Shown: positions 7,785-14,833 of the stretch, in pieces | How the letters are laid out: the number at the start of each line of letters is the position of its first letter | Position numbering within the stretch: position 1 is the stretch's first letter | IMG/VR virus record: IMGVR_UViG_3300021957_003272 | Location: 1 to 20,489 of that record | Source: a virus | Length of the DNA: 20,489 bases | Strand: one strand, 5' to 3' | Made by a program: the position numbers and the translations under genes | Notes under the pieces: generated by a model | The model's input: the letters and a program-made list of their open reading frames with translations, nothing else | Database searches by the model: none | Told to the model about the DNA's origin: nothing

Positions 7785-8446
7785 TGATAATAGGTATTTG
7801 CGGTTTTATAGGCAGTGGCAAAGATACAGTTGCTAATATGTTTGTAGAACGTGGATGTGTTCATGACAGTTTTGCGGCACCCCTTAAAGATTTATGTTCC
7901 AGCATTTTTGGTTGGGAAAGATCTATGCTGGAAGGCGATACTATTGAAAGTAGAGATTTCAGAGAAACATCTGATATGTTTTGGACTAGAAAATTAGGCG
8001 TACCGAACTTTACTCCTAGACTAGCATTACAACTTTTAGGTACGGAAGTTTTAAGAAATCACTTTGATCAGAATATTTGGCTAAACAGTTTAGAATACCG
8101 TATAAGAAAACAAATAGAAAATGCTCCATGTACAGTTGTAAGTGATGCGAGATTCAGAAATGAATTAGATCTTATAAAAGAAATGGGCGGTGTTATCATT
8201 TGGGTGCAACGTGGAGAACTACCTGAATGGTTTGAAACAGCAAAGACGGCACACGAAAACGTTGTAAGCAGAAAGATAATGCAGACAAAATACAGAGACG
8301 TTCATGAGAGTGAGTGGAATTGGGCAGGCTACCCAGTTGATTACGTTATAGATAATAATGAAACCCTCGAAGATCTAGCCAAACAAGTTGAAAGTATCAG
8401 AGATTGGAAAACTGGTAAGTTTCAACAAACACTTAAAATAGTTTAA
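7784..8446 (+). CDS. 1: Deoxynucleoside monophosphate kinase, T4 gp1-like
   Basis: A 220-residue P-loop kinase that in T4 phosphorylates dNMPs, including the modified 5-hydroxymethyl-dCMP, for phage DNA synthesis. The Walker A loop GFIGSGKDT is at 7-15, APLKD at 32-36 lines the NMP site, RLALQLLGTEVLR at 79-91 is typical of the family, DARFRNE at 121-127 is the characteristic acidic-basic motif, and HESEWNW at 174-180 precedes the C-terminal helix. Length is near that of T4 gp1 (241). The one-base TAATG overlap with the neck gene places a nucleotide metabolism gene inside the structural operon, so it would be made late. Whether a modified base is a substrate here cannot be told. Confidence 0.9.
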   Translation: MIIGICGFIGSGKDTVANMFVERGCVHDSFAAPLKDLCSSIFGWERSMLEGDTIESRDFRETSDMFWTRKLGVPNFTPRLALQLLGTEVLRNHFDQNIWLNSLEYRIRKQIENAPCTVVSDARFRNELDLIKEMGGVIIWVQRGELPEWFETAKTAHENVVSRKIMQTKYRDVHESEWNWAGYPVDYVIDNNETLEDLAKQVESIRDWKTGKFQQTLKIV

Positions 8447-8496
8447 TACCAACTAATACCTCTAAATTCCGTAAATACGGCGTAATTACATATTTT

Positions 8497-8504
8497 GATA
8501 AATA
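8497..8504 (+). promoter_or_regulatory. Late promoter of the tail sheath gene
   Basis: GATAAATA lies 40 nt before the sheath ATG (8545). The predicted +1 is at about 8510, giving a 35-nt leader with AGGAG at 8534-8538. Confidence 0.7.
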
Positions 8505-8509
8505 AGTGT

Positions 8510-8523
8510 ATACGACAACGTAT
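8510..8523 (+). promoter_or_regulatory. Possible 5'-terminal hairpin of the sheath mRNA
   Basis: ATACG-ACAA-CGTAT forms a 5-bp stem with a tetraloop that starts exactly at the predicted transcript start. It leaves the AGGAG site free downstream. A stem at the 5' end could slow mRNA decay, which would suit a protein needed in many copies. The stem is short, so this is tentative. Confidence 0.4.
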
Positions 8524-8544
8524 CTAATATATTAGGAGAAAAAT

Positions 8545-11349
8545 ATGGCAACATTAGTAAGTCCTGGTGTTAGCATTAGTGTATCAGACGAGAGTTTTTA
8601 TGCTCCGGCTGGAACAGGTTCAGTTCCTTTAATCGTAATAGCAACTGCTCAAGATAAGAGTAGTCCAGACGGTTCAGGTACTGCAGGTTATACAACTTCT
8701 GCAACAGCGGGTAAATTATACAAAATTTCAAGCCAAAGAGAATTATTACAAACATATGGTAATCCAACATTTAAATCAAGTGGCGGAACTCAACTACACG
8801 GTGACGAAAGAAACGAATACGGCCTATTAGCCGCATACAGTTTCTTAGGCGTAGCCAATAGTGCATATGTTTTAAGAGCAAATGTAGATTTAGACGCATT
8901 GGCACCTAGTGCTACAGCACCTACTACAGCACCAGCAGATGGTTCATATTGGTTAGACACAACATCTACAGTCATCGGTATTAAAATACATGATGGTACA
9001 AATTGGTTAAACAAAGTAGCAAAAACAACTGAAGCATCAGATTTAGAATCTAATGGAAAACCAAAAATTGCTTTTGGTAAAAAAGATGATTTTGCAGTAG
9101 TTTATACAGATAATGCAGGTGTTACTCAAGCAATATTCAAAGTATACCAAAAAACATCAAACAGTACTTGGGATTTAATTGGGTCCAACGATTGGAACAC
9201 CAATACATCTACAGCATATGCTGAAATTGGTTATAACTATCAGTTACCAGCAACTAGATCAGGCGGCGGTGCCTTACAATCAGGTGATGTATTTGTAGCA
9301 ATTAATGAACCAAATAACGGAAGTACATTTGGATTAAAATTATATAGTGCTAGTGCAAATCAGTTTGCATCAGTAACTTCTTTTGCTGTTAAATCAATGC
9401 AAGAAGCATATGCAGAAAGCAGACACGGTACAACACCTTTAGTCGGTGATATCGTTATTGATGTATCAGGTGATGGCACTAATGCAAAGGATGGTCAAGC
9501 AACATTTGAATTAAAAAGACATAACGGCGGAACAACAGTAACAGCAGAAAGTAGTGCTAACGTAAGTGTATTAGACCTTACATCACACACTGGTGATGCT
9601 GTAAGTATTTACATGAGAGTCAATGACGGAGCCAATGTCGCTGTTAAATTTAGAACAGATGGCGATGCAGACGGTAATGCAAGTGTTGATGATATGATTA
9701 CAGATATAAACTCAGCAATTAGTAATGCAAATGCATCTTTATCTAATACAGCAAATGTTATTGCAGTAAATAATAATGGTAAAATTAAAATTACCAACTC
9801 TGATAATAAAGATATCTTGCTATGGAACGGTAACGTTGCAGGATTTGGTCCAGCACAACTTAACTTAACAGCAGATGATCCTTACAGTAACTTTAAAGCA
9901 TTAAGTTTCACAGCAAAAAGTACAGCAATAACAGGTACTTTAGCAGACGGAACATTATGGTATGACTCAGTTGTAAGTGCAGACAATGTAGATCTTTTAG
10001 AAAATGATGGAACCAACGGATGGCAAACATTTTCAGGTGATGTTCAAATTAAAACAACAGTACCAACTAAGAAAGCAGATGGTGTAAGCAGTTTATCAAA
10101 CGGCGACGTATGGATTAGCGGTAGTGATTTAGAAAACTATCCAAAAATTTATAAGTATAGTACAGCATTAACTGGCTGGACACTAGTTAATAGTGCAGAT
10201 CAAGACAGCCCAGACGGCGTTATATTTGCTGATTTTAGATCAAGTACAGCAGGTTCTATTCTTAGCGGGGCACCATCTAGTAGTACTTCACCAGTAGGAA
10301 TACTTGGTTGGAACAAAGCACTTAGTGGCGGTAATGTTAAGAAATGGAACTCATTACTTTCATACTGGCAAGATGCAAGTGGTAACAAGTCTGATGGCTC
10401 ACCTTACATGTTAAGAAAAGCACAAAGGCAAATGATTGTTAAAGAACTTCAATCAGCAATAACAAGTAATCAAGATATCAGAAACGAAACTAATAGATTT
10501 AATATTGTTTCTGTTCCTGGATATTCTGAACTTGCAGATGAAATGATTGCATTAGGTGTAGATAGAAAGAACACAGTTTTTAGTGTTATAGACTCACCAT
10601 TTAGATTGGCTTCAGATGCTACAAGTACAAGTGCTTGGGCAAACAACAGTAACCTTGCAGGTGAAAACGGCGAAGACGGTTTACTAGCAAGTGATCCTTA
10701 TGCGGCTGTATATTATCCACACGGACTATCTACTAATCTAGATGGAGCAAGTGTGTTTGTACCAGCATCACATATGGCATTGAGAACTATTGCATTTAAT
10801 GATCAGGTGGCTTTCCCATGGTTTGCACCAGCAGGATTCCAAAGAGGTCTTGTAAGTAATGCATCTAATACTGGATACATTGATGGAGCAACAGGCGAAT
10901 TTGTACCAGTAGCATTAAATGAAGGTCAAAGAGATAGTTTATATACTGATAAAATTAATCCAATTGGGAATTTCCCAGGAAGAGGAATTGCAGTATTTGG
11001 ACAGAAAACTCTTAACCCGGTATCAAGTGCATTGGATAGAGTAAACGTTGCAAGACTAGTTGTTTACCTACGTGAACAATTAGATGACGCAGTTAAGCCA
11101 TTCTTGTTTGAACCAAATGACGAAGTAACTAGAGCAAATGCGAAAGTAGTTGTAGATAGATTGCTTGGTGAACTTGTTTCTCAAAGAGGTTTATTTGACT
11201 TTATCACAGTTTGTGATACTTCAAACAATACTCCAGCAAGAATTGATAGAAATGAATTACACATTGACATTGCTATACAGCCAGTCAAAGCAGTTGAATT
11301 TATTTATATTCCAATTAGAATCCAAAATACATTGGGCTCAACAGCATAA
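8545..11349 (+). CDS. 18: Contractile tail sheath protein, T4 gp18-like, enlarged
   Basis: 934 residues, well above T4 gp18 (659). The N-terminus (LVSPGVSISVSDESF, 4-18) and the C-terminal 320 residues (VPGYSELADEMIALG, YPHGLSTNLDGASVFVPAS, VAFPWFAPAGFQRG, the NVARLVVYLREQL helix, VEFIYIPIRIQ) are the conserved sheath core that packs round the tube and links neighbouring subunits. The extra length lies in residues about 112-600, rich in Ser, Thr, Asn and Gly. These hold at least three look-alike modules with a D/N-G-x-(Y/L/V)-W start and a later G-W or N-W: 131-155, 467-495 and 517-548. Such regions face outward in gp18. The gene has its own late promoter, a strong AGGAG and a following terminator, so it forms a single-gene transcription unit. 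Confidence 0.95.
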   Translation: MATLVSPGVSISVSDESFYAPAGTGSVPLIVIATAQDKSSPDGSGTAGYTTSATAGKLYKISSQRELLQTYGNPTFKSSGGTQLHGDERNEYGLLAAYSFLGVANSAYVLRANVDLDALAPSATAPTTAPADGSYWLDTTSTVIGIKIHDGTNWLNKVAKTTEASDLESNGKPKIAFGKKDDFAVVYTDNAGVTQAIFKVYQKTSNSTWDLIGSNDWNTNTSTAYAEIGYNYQLPATRSGGGALQSGDVFVAINEPNNGSTFGLKLYSASANQFASVTSFAVKSMQEAYAESRHGTTPLVGDIVIDVSGDGTNAKDGQATFELKRHNGGTTVTAESSANVSVLDLTSHTGDAVSIYMRVNDGANVAVKFRTDGDADGNASVDDMITDINSAISNANASLSNTANVIAVNNNGKIKITNSDNKDILLWNGNVAGFGPAQLNLTADDPYSNFKALSFTAKSTAITGTLADGTLWYDSVVSADNVDLLENDGTNGWQTFSGDVQIKTTVPTKKADGVSSLSNGDVWISGSDLENYPKIYKYSTALTGWTLVNSADQDSPDGVIFADFRSSTAGSILSGAPSSSTSPVGILGWNKALSGGNVKKWNSLLSYWQDASGNKSDGSPYMLRKAQRQMIVKELQSAITSNQDIRNETNRFNIVSVPGYSELADEMIALGVDRKNTVFSVIDSPFRLASDATSTSAWANNSNLAGENGEDGLLASDPYAAVYYPHGLSTNLDGASVFVPASHMALRTIAFNDQVAFPWFAPAGFQRGLVSNASNTGYIDGATGEFVPVALNEGQRDSLYTDKINPIGNFPGRGIAVFGQKTLNPVSSALDRVNVARLVVYLREQLDDAVKPFLFEPNDEVTRANAKVVVDRLLGELVSQRGLFDFITVCDTSNNTPARIDRNELHIDIAIQPVKAVEFIYIPIRIQNTLGSTA

Positions 11350-11368
11350 GTATAGTAACTTAAACATT

Positions 11369-11396
11369 AAAAGGGCGGTTTTTACTGCCCTTTTTT
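11369..11396 (+). terminator. Rho-independent terminator after the tail sheath gene
   Basis: AAAAGGGC and GCCCTTTT form an 8-bp stem round a 10-base, T-rich loop, and the right arm runs into six T. It is the clearest intrinsic terminator in the window and separates the sheath gene from the tube transcript. Confidence 0.9.
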
Positions 11397-11439
11397 GTGT
11401 CAGAATTAAAACTAGAGTTAATTATTTTAGCCGTATAAT

Positions 11440-11447
11440 GATAAATA
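11440..11447 (+). promoter_or_regulatory. Late promoter of the tail tube operon
   Basis: GATAAATA, 34 nt before the tube ATG, with predicted +1 at about 11453. It follows the sheath terminator directly, so the tube operon must be restarted here. The short leader carries a perfect 12-nt palindrome (11458-11469) immediately before AGGAG (11470-11474). Confidence 0.7.
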
Positions 11448-11457
11448 TTGTTATATA

Positions 11458-11469
11458 AAAGAGCTCTTT
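11458..11469 (+). repeat. 12-nt perfect palindrome in the tube mRNA leader
   Basis: AAAGAGCTCTTT reads the same on both strands and lies between the predicted transcript start and the Shine-Dalgarno. As RNA it allows only a weak 4-bp stem with a 4-base loop, so a regulatory role is uncertain. Confidence 0.35.
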
Positions 11470-11481
11470 AGGAGAAGAAAA

Positions 11482-12120
11482 ATGGCAGTATCAAGTGCAA
11501 CAACAGAAACCAAAAGTAAATTTGGTGTTCCGGTAACAGGACAAACTGGTTCCGGTATTTTAATGCCGAAATTAAAATATAGATTTAGAGTAAGTCTATT
11601 AGGTAACTTCGGTGGAAATACAGAAACTAAAGTTTTAACTCAAAATGTTCAGTCTGTAAGTAGACCTAAAATTACTTATGAAGAAGTAATGGTAGAAAGT
11701 TACAACTCAAGAGTTTATCTACAAGGTAAACATGCTTGGGAACAAATCACTTTGACTGTAAGGGACGACATCACAAACCAAGTTGCAAAACAGGTAGGTG
11801 CACAGGTTCAAAGACAGTTAAACCACTTCCAACAATCAACACCTGCTTCAGGTAGTGATTATAAATTTGACATGCAAATAGAAATATTAGACGGTGTCAA
11901 TGCAGGTGCAAGTGAAGTTTGGTTCTTAGAAGGATGTTTCTTACAAAATGTTGACTACAGTGAATCAGATTATTCTGCAAATGACCAAGTAACAGTAACT
12001 ATGCAAATTAGATACGACAACGCGGTACACTTTGAAGGTGATAATGATATTAACGGTAGAACAGTAAGTGGTAATCCTTTCCCAGATACAGTAGGAACAG
12101 GCACAACAACTTTAGGTTAA
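11482..12120 (+). CDS. 19: Tail tube protein, T4 gp19-like
   Basis: 212 residues (T4 gp19 has 163). After a polar N-terminal stretch, LKYRFRVSLLGNFG (31-44) opens the tube beta-barrel. VLTQNVQSVSRPKITYEEV (51-69) and HAWEQITLTVRDD (83-95) are the expected strands, and the long QV-rich helix (101-119) and YDNAVHFEG (177-185) close the fold. This subunit forms the inner tube through which DNA passes. A late promoter, a very good AGGAG 7 nt from the ATG and a preceding terminator point to strong separate expression. A Gly/Thr-rich tail ends the protein. It is followed after 14 nt by a second tube-like gene. Confidence 0.9.
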   Translation: MAVSSATTETKSKFGVPVTGQTGSGILMPKLKYRFRVSLLGNFGGNTETKVLTQNVQSVSRPKITYEEVMVESYNSRVYLQGKHAWEQITLTVRDDITNQVAKQVGAQVQRQLNHFQQSTPASGSDYKFDMQIEILDGVNAGASEVWFLEGCFLQNVDYSESDYSANDQVTVTMQIRYDNAVHFEGDNDINGRTVSGNPFPDTVGTGTTTLG

Positions 12121-12134
12121 TCTAAGAGACTAAC

Positions 12135-13271
12135 ATGAGGTTTCTTAAGTTTGGAGGCAATCGGAAATTCTTTGCAAGGGATTTCCGGAATGCCTATCAA
12201 TTTCGTCCAGACATCGCGCCACCTAGACAAAAGTTTCAGGGGTATGTAAATTTTGTTATTAACAGAGATGTAGGCGAATTAGGCAATACCGTAGATGGCA
12301 AAAATTTTAGAACTAGAATAAGTTCCTTAATTAAAACAGCAACACTTCCAGATGTTGGTTTCAAAACAGAAACTAAAAATAAATATAACAGGAAAAAAAT
12401 TGTACAAACAGGTTTAGAGTTTGGGCCCGTTAGTTTTACTGTTCACGATACAATCCAAAATGAGTGGCTAACATTGTTTATGAGATACTACTCTCATCTA
12501 TATATGAATCCTAGAAATAAATTTTCAGGTGACGATCGTGATCCTGTAGCCTTTTTTAGATCTAGTAATCAATACTCTGAATCAAAACACGGAGTACAAC
12601 CTAGTACTAATCAAGCATATGACAGTGATGCTTTTGGATTTAATGTTTCTGAAACACCATATTTCTTTGAAAGAATAGATTTCATTTTATATCACGGTAA
12701 TAAAGGTGTACAGTATTCTGTTACTAATCCTGTAATGAATAGAATTAGATTTAGTGAAATAGATTATAGTTCAAGTGAAATTATGGATTTTCAAATGGAG
12801 TTTGATTTTGAAAACTTCACAACATCGAATAAATTAAATTTTGATCTAACAGAAACTGATTTAGAAAGATTTGAAACTATTAGTAAAGCAGAAAATTTAC
12901 CTGGCTTTGCAAGTGGTACAAGGAAACCAGTAGCCTTGGAAAATCCTGTAGATTTAAAAGTTACAGGCGATTCTACAGAACAGAGAGCAAGAGCTTTTCA
13001 GGCTTTAAGTAGAGTAAACGAAGTAATAGATGATGGTAGTGACACTAACTTAGTTGAAACATATACAGGAGAACCTGTGTTAGGCGGAGAGGGTAGCGAT
13101 AAAGGATGGCTTAATGGCTTCTTAGAAGATAATCCTTTTGGAAGAATAGTAGATAGAGCGATTGGTGCCAAAATAAATGGGCAAGATCCAGAAATTGCAG
13201 GGCAAGATGCATTAAAAGATGAATTAATAAATGCAGTAAATGTCAATAGATGGACAAATAAAGGTAGTTAA
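12135..13271 (+). CDS. Second tail-tube-like protein (tube paralogue or gp54-type tube initiator)
   Basis: 378 residues. The basic N-terminus (about 1-35) leads into a barrel-like region: GYVNFVINRD (36-45), SLIKTATLPDVGFKTETKNKYNRKK (about 64-88), FGPVSFTVHDTIQNEWLTLFMRYYSHLY (about 96-123) and FERIDFILYHG (about 179-189). The 'HDT-x-N-x-W-x-x-L(F/Y)-x-x-Y' feature and its place right after gp19 favour a protein of the tube fold, such as a baseplate-proximal initiator like T4 gp54 or a specialised tube subunit. The last 130 residues are acidic and Gly-rich with no family I recognise. Only a weak ribosome binding site (GAGA) is seen, so it is probably read from the tube mRNA. The assignment to gp54 is an inference. 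Confidence 0.65.
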   Translation: MRFLKFGGNRKFFARDFRNAYQFRPDIAPPRQKFQGYVNFVINRDVGELGNTVDGKNFRTRISSLIKTATLPDVGFKTETKNKYNRKKIVQTGLEFGPVSFTVHDTIQNEWLTLFMRYYSHLYMNPRNKFSGDDRDPVAFFRSSNQYSESKHGVQPSTNQAYDSDAFGFNVSETPYFFERIDFILYHGNKGVQYSVTNPVMNRIRFSEIDYSSSEIMDFQMEFDFENFTTSNKLNFDLTETDLERFETISKAENLPGFASGTRKPVALENPVDLKVTGDSTEQRARAFQALSRVNEVIDDGSDTNLVETYTGEPVLGGEGSDKGWLNGFLEDNPFGRIVDRAIGAKINGQDPEIAGQDALKDELINAVNVNRWTNKGS

Positions 13272-13273
13272 AT

Positions 13274-13705
13274 ATGAGTACCAGTCTATATAACACATTT
13301 GGAAACGAGTTAAGATACGATGTATTGCAATCTACATTAACAACATTTTTAGACAATGCAACCATAAAATTTCCATTACCAGAAGCAAGTTCCGAAATAC
13401 TAGGAAATATTCAAGATAATCTAGATACACTTAATCCTGAACTCTATGTTCAAATAAAAACCAGATTACAAAAAATTGGGTTCCAAGAAGCAAATGCAAA
13501 TGCTTTGTCTATAGTCTTATATAGAGTAGCAGAAAATTTAAATATAAATCCTTTAGAATTTTTTTCTATAAATGAAAATACTTTAAAAATTACTAAAGAT
13601 GCTTATGAGGCCATTAATGCTAAAAGGCCAGTGGGTAATAGAATTAATTTAGTGACACCTAAGAGTAATTCTGATAGTCCAGTAAGCAAATTCATAAAGA
13701 AATAA
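13274..13705 (+). CDS. Unknown protein between tube and head-completion genes
   Basis: 143 residues, no family recognised. It looks mainly helical, with a hydrophobic helix at about 66-92 (LQKIGFQEANANALSIVLYR) and a Pro/Ser-rich basic tail ending SKFIKK. AAAGG about 9 nt before the ATG may serve as ribosome binding site. There is a 2-nt gap to the upstream gene and none to the nuclease gene, whose ATG follows the stop directly. A minor virion or assembly part is likely from position alone. Confidence 0.7.
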   Translation: MSTSLYNTFGNELRYDVLQSTLTTFLDNATIKFPLPEASSEILGNIQDNLDTLNPELYVQIKTRLQKIGFQEANANALSIVLYRVAENLNINPLEFFSINENTLKITKDAYEAINAKRPVGNRINLVTPKSNSDSPVSKFIKK

Positions 13706-14176
13706 ATGCCTAAATTCGCAAAAGGCAAATATGAGATATTAAATGCCAATAAATTTGTAGGCGGCAAGCCTCCTACCTATAGGAGCAGTTGGGAACTAGC
13801 ATTTATGCGTATGTGTGATGCACACCCTAACATTACTAAATGGGCAAGTGAAAATGTAAAGATACCATATAGGAGCCCTCTAGATGGAAAGTATCATAAT
13901 TATATTCCTGATTTTATGATACAATATACAGACAAAAATGGTGCTCAACATGTGGAACTTATAGAAATCAAACCTGCTAACCAAACTACATTAGAAAATG
14001 CTCGTAGTAAAGGGCAAGCCATACAGACACATATAAACGCCGCTAAGTGGACTGCGGCACAAGAATGGTGCAAACGTAAGGGTATACGGTTTAAAGTAAT
14101 CAATGAAGATCAGATTTTCTCAAACAAAAAGCCTCGTAAGGCGAAAAAACGCATCTCTAAACCTAGAGTTAAATAA
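13706..14176 (+). CDS. 4: Head-completion nuclease, T4 gp4 (gp50) family
   Basis: 156 residues, close to T4 gp4 (about 150). The opening KFAKGKYEILNANKFVGG with YRSSWELAFMRMCD (25-38) is characteristic. A PD-(D/E)xK nuclease core is visible as Glu30, Asp69 in IPDF and Glu87-x-Lys89 in IEIKP. The protein fold is TnsA-like. In T4 this protein finishes the packaged head, probably by trimming the DNA end, before tail joining. The C-terminus is highly basic (KPRKAKKRISKPRVK), fitting DNA contact. The ATG directly follows the previous stop. The stop codon lies within the late promoter of the next gene. Confidence 0.88.
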   Translation: MPKFAKGKYEILNANKFVGGKPPTYRSSWELAFMRMCDAHPNITKWASENVKIPYRSPLDGKYHNYIPDFMIQYTDKNGAQHVELIEIKPANQTTLENARSKGQAIQTHINAAKWTAAQEWCKRKGIRFKVINEDQIFSNKKPRKAKKRISKPRVK

Positions 14177-14179
14177 ATA
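14172..14179 (+). promoter_or_regulatory. Late promoter box, predicted leaderless start for the small terminase
   Basis: AATAAATA (one mismatch to TATAAATA) followed by 5 nt and ATG at 14185. It overlaps the stop of the nuclease gene. The predicted +1 is the A of the ATG and no Shine-Dalgarno is present. Confidence 0.5.
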
Positions 14180-14184
14180 CTAAT

Positions 14185-14667
14185 ATGACTAAAAAACTTG
14201 AAGAAGAATTTAATCTACCTCCTATCGAAGAAGTAACTAATACTGATGAGGAAGTTGTGCCTACTGTAGAAGAAACACAGGAAGTCATAGAGGAAGTACA
14301 AGGTGCTTTAAGTGTAAGTGAAAAAATTAATTTAGCATTTAAAGAAGTTAAAGGTTTAGAAAGCCACGAAGTTGAAATGAATGACATAGCCAAAAAGGCT
14401 ATAGACAGTTATGAACAACTAATGCAATTAGGCATGAATGTAAGTGATATGGCGGCTGGTAAAGTATTTGCAGAAGCAAGTAATATGTTAAAGATAGCCT
14501 TAGATGCCAGTGATGCTAAAACAAAAGCAAAGTTACAACAAATAGATTTGATGCTTAAAAAAGCAAGAATTGATAAGTTTGATAATAAGGGTACAGAAGC
14601 AGAGTCAGTTCAAGCAACAGTATTTGATAGAAACGATTTGCTAAAAATTATTAAAGGCGAAAATTAA
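14185..14667 (+). CDS. 16: Small terminase subunit, T4 gp16-like
   Basis: 160 residues, as in T4 gp16 (164). An acidic N-terminus (about 1-40) is followed by a long helical region. The family signature is the central helix pair: IDSYEQLMQLGMNVSDMAAG (72-91), AEASNMLKIALDASDAKTKAKLQQIDLMLKKARID (96-130), then a C-terminal VFDRNDLLKIIKG. The oligomeric ring recognises DNA and regulates the large subunit's ATPase and nuclease. The gene is separated from the large terminase by about 2.4 kb, whereas in T4 the two adjoin. Its promoter arrangement suggests a leaderless transcript. Its stop codon overlaps that of the opposite-strand small gene. Confidence 0.85.
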   Translation: MTKKLEEEFNLPPIEEVTNTDEEVVPTVEETQEVIEEVQGALSVSEKINLAFKEVKGLESHEVEMNDIAKKAIDSYEQLMQLGMNVSDMAAGKVFAEASNMLKIALDASDAKTKAKLQQIDLMLKKARIDKFDNKGTEAESVQATVFDRNDLLKIIKGEN

Positions 14668-14774
14668 GGCCTTACCCACTCACCTTTTTTAAAAACCACA
14701 ACCTCACCGTATTGATCTAAAGTGTATTCTCCTTCAACAGGATTTTGAGGTTCTCTTACTTTTATTTTTGACAT
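14664..14774 (-). CDS. 36-residue protein on the opposite strand, unknown
   Basis: A short frame fills the gap between the small terminase and the next gene. It reads M-S-K-I-K-V-R-E-P at the start and G-E-Y-T-L-D-Q-Y-G-E-V-V-V-F-K-K-G-E-W in the middle. Alternating strand-like residues with the G-x-Y-x-x-D-x-x-G-x-x-V-x-F-x-x-G-E-W-V pattern look like a real compact beta fold, not random AT-rich translation. Its ATG is preceded by GCTAAATA-N5, the same spacing as the leaderless late genes. The stop overlaps the small terminase stop tail to tail. The + strand of this gap has no ATG. No family recognised; it would be the only gene in the window read in this direction. Confidence 0.5.
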   Translation of the reverse strand: MSKIKVREPQNPVEGEYTLDQYGEVVVFKKGEWVRP

Positions 14775-14779
14775 ACAAT

Positions 14780-14787
14780 TATTTAGC
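14780..14787 (-). promoter_or_regulatory. Candidate late promoter box of the opposite-strand small gene
   Basis: On the - strand GCTAAATA (one mismatch to GATAAATA) lies 5 nt before the ATG. It stands back to back with the + strand box at 14804-14811, only 16 nt apart, making a divergent promoter pair. Confidence 0.4.
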
Positions 14788-14803
14788 AGAAAATTTACAA
14801 GAT

Positions 14804-14811
14804 GATAAATA
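14804..14811 (+). promoter_or_regulatory. Late promoter of the 14834 operon
   Basis: GATAAATA with predicted +1 at about 14817. This gives a 17-nt leader that carries GGAG (14824-14827) 6 nt before the ATG at 14834. Confidence 0.65.
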
Positions 14812-14833
14812 AGTACTATAATTGGAGTTTTTT

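Noticed and set aside
8469-8480. CCGTAAATACGG palindrome before the sheath promoter
   Set aside because: Only a 4-5 bp stem without a T run; it could be an operator-like site, but there is no second copy or other support.
11301-11308. TATAAATA on the - strand inside the sheath gene
   Set aside because: It is produced by the codons for Phe-Ile-Tyr-Ile in an AT-rich coding region, and there is no - strand gene for it to serve.
11165-11458. 97-codon + strand frame across the end of the sheath gene
   Set aside because: Out-of-frame shadow that runs through the terminator and into the next promoter; composition is unlike the real genes.
14822-14833. TTG start for the protein ending at 15532
   Set aside because: The TTG precedes the GGAG site that fits the ATG at 14834.
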